7,283 nt of DNA from an uncultured bacterium (GTDB taxonomy: Bacteria; Planctomycetota; Phycisphaerae; Phycisphaerales; SM1A02). The translations under genes and the position numbers were made by a program. The stretch is from the NCBI GenBank assembly GCA_903914045.1, contig CAIWNO010000123.1, forward strand, positions 1 to 7,283. The letters run 5' to 3'. How positions within the stretch are numbered: position 1 is the stretch's first letter; each line of letters opens with the position of its first letter. This document shows positions 6,893 to 7,283 of this stretch, in pieces. The notes beneath the pieces are model-generated. The model had not been told where the DNA came from. It was given only the letters and a program-made list of their open reading frames with translations, and did not search any database.

Positions 6893-7283
6893 GTGCCCTC
6901 CAAGGATCGTTCCCAACCAAAATCATCAGCGAATCAATCAAATGATTCAGCTTTCTTGTCACAATTTTCCGCCAGCGATGAACAGAAAGAATGGTTCTCG
7001 CCAACGCCCAATGGATATCAAAAAGGCCGCACCAAATTTGTGGTTGTGATTGGAACCGTGATGAGCGGCTTGGGAAAAGGAATTTTTTCCTCCAGCCTTG
7101 CCAAACTTTTGAAAGACAAGGGTCTTGCCGTCGCACCAATCAAAATGGAGGGCTACCTGAATATTGATTCGGGCACGCTGAATCCATTTCGCCATGGCGA
7201 AGTATTTGTGCTTGAAGATGGTCTTGAGACCGACATGGACTTGGGAACCTACGAGCGCATCTTGGATCAAAATCTTTCGCGCC
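6893..7283 (+). CDS. pyrG: CTP synthase, N-terminal (synthetase domain) fragment
   Basis: Makes CTP from UTP, ATP and glutamine; cytoplasmic. The right edge cuts the gene, leaving the start of the synthetase domain. The frame is unmistakable from about 7034. Numbering from GTG 6893, the P-loop SGLGKG is residues 58-63 (Lys62 equals E. coli Lys18). Next come APIKMEGYLNIDSGTLNP and RHGEVFVLEDG, then ETDMDLGTYERIL, with Asp matching the Mg-binding Asp72 of E. coli. Compared with the common form, GGVVSSLGKG reads GTVMSGLGKG and KxDPY reads KMEGY. The start is uncertain. No in-frame ATG exists between the stop at 6821 and the P-loop. GTG 6893 is chosen and gives a Ser/Gln/Asn-rich extension of about 45 residues. 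Alternatives are TTG 6836, TTG 6956 and GTG 7040, the last giving nearly no lead. None has a clear Shine-Dalgarno. The gene is divergent from the M1 peptidase and on the same strand as kdsB. Confidence 0.88.
   Translation, partial: MPSKDRSQPKSSANQSNDSAFLSQFSASDEQKEWFSPTPNGYQKGRTKFVVVIGTVMSGLGKGIFSSSLAKLLKDKGLAVAPIKMEGYLNIDSGTLNPFRHGEVFVLEDGLETDMDLGTYERILDQNLSR

Noticed and set aside
6820..6945. 41-codon plus-strand ORF beginning MNPQEIAK
   Set aside because: No proper Shine-Dalgarno, less typical codons (ATA, CGG), and overlap with the pyrG frame. Treated as a possible frameshifted 5' end of pyrG rather than a separate gene.
6864..7049. 61-codon plus-strand ORF over the pyrG 5' region
   Set aside because: Out of frame with the clear CTP synthase homology, no recognisable protein and no ribosome-binding site.
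6750..7270. Long minus-strand open frames opposite pyrG
   Set aside because: They lie antisense to the pyrG coding frame, have no family resemblance, and one overlaps the M1 peptidase start.

Overview
The window reads as a compact piece of a Gram-negative-type bacterial chromosome, most likely from the Planctomycetota (perhaps Phycisphaerae-like) or another PVC-group lineage. This is inferred from the gene set and protein style. A CMP-Kdo synthetase implies a Kdo-containing outer membrane. A secreted M1 peptidase carries C-terminal HEAT repeats. A long orphan TPR protein is present, and the CTP synthase has an unusual P-loop neighbourhood. There is no phage, IS element, CRISPR array, rRNA or tRNA, and no sign of recent horizontal transfer. 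Base and codon style (GCG/GCC Ala, CGC Arg, TTG/CTT Leu, GGC Gly) look uniform across the genes.

Layout. Positions 1-1712, minus strand: a tight cluster transcribed right to left, def (peptide deformylase), fmt (methionyl-tRNA formyltransferase) and the first 47 codons of queA (tRNA queuosine biosynthesis), which runs off the left edge. Positions 1713-1815: a divergent intergenic region with two back-to-back promoter-like units and a small hairpin. Positions 1816-4091, plus strand: an uncharacterised TPR protein translationally coupled (TAATG) to kdsB. Positions 4092-4195: a short convergent gap without a convincing terminator. Positions 4196-6772, minus strand: an exported M1 metallopeptidase with a HEAT-repeat tail. 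Positions 6773-7283, plus strand: a divergent gap and the N-terminal part of pyrG (CTP synthase), which runs off the right edge and has no in-frame ATG start.

How the genes relate. Fmt adds the formyl group to initiator Met-tRNA and Def removes it from nascent proteins, so they are a functional pair. QueA is another tRNA-related enzyme sharing the transcript. PyrG makes CTP and KdsB consumes CTP to activate Kdo for lipid A/LPS core synthesis. They lie on the same strand within 3 kb, separated only by the oppositely oriented peptidase gene.

Most of the window is housekeeping. I found no demonstrable new system. The items most worth a second look are the uncertain 5' end of pyrG, the TPR-kdsB coupling and the tandem promoter-like units at 1746-1801.
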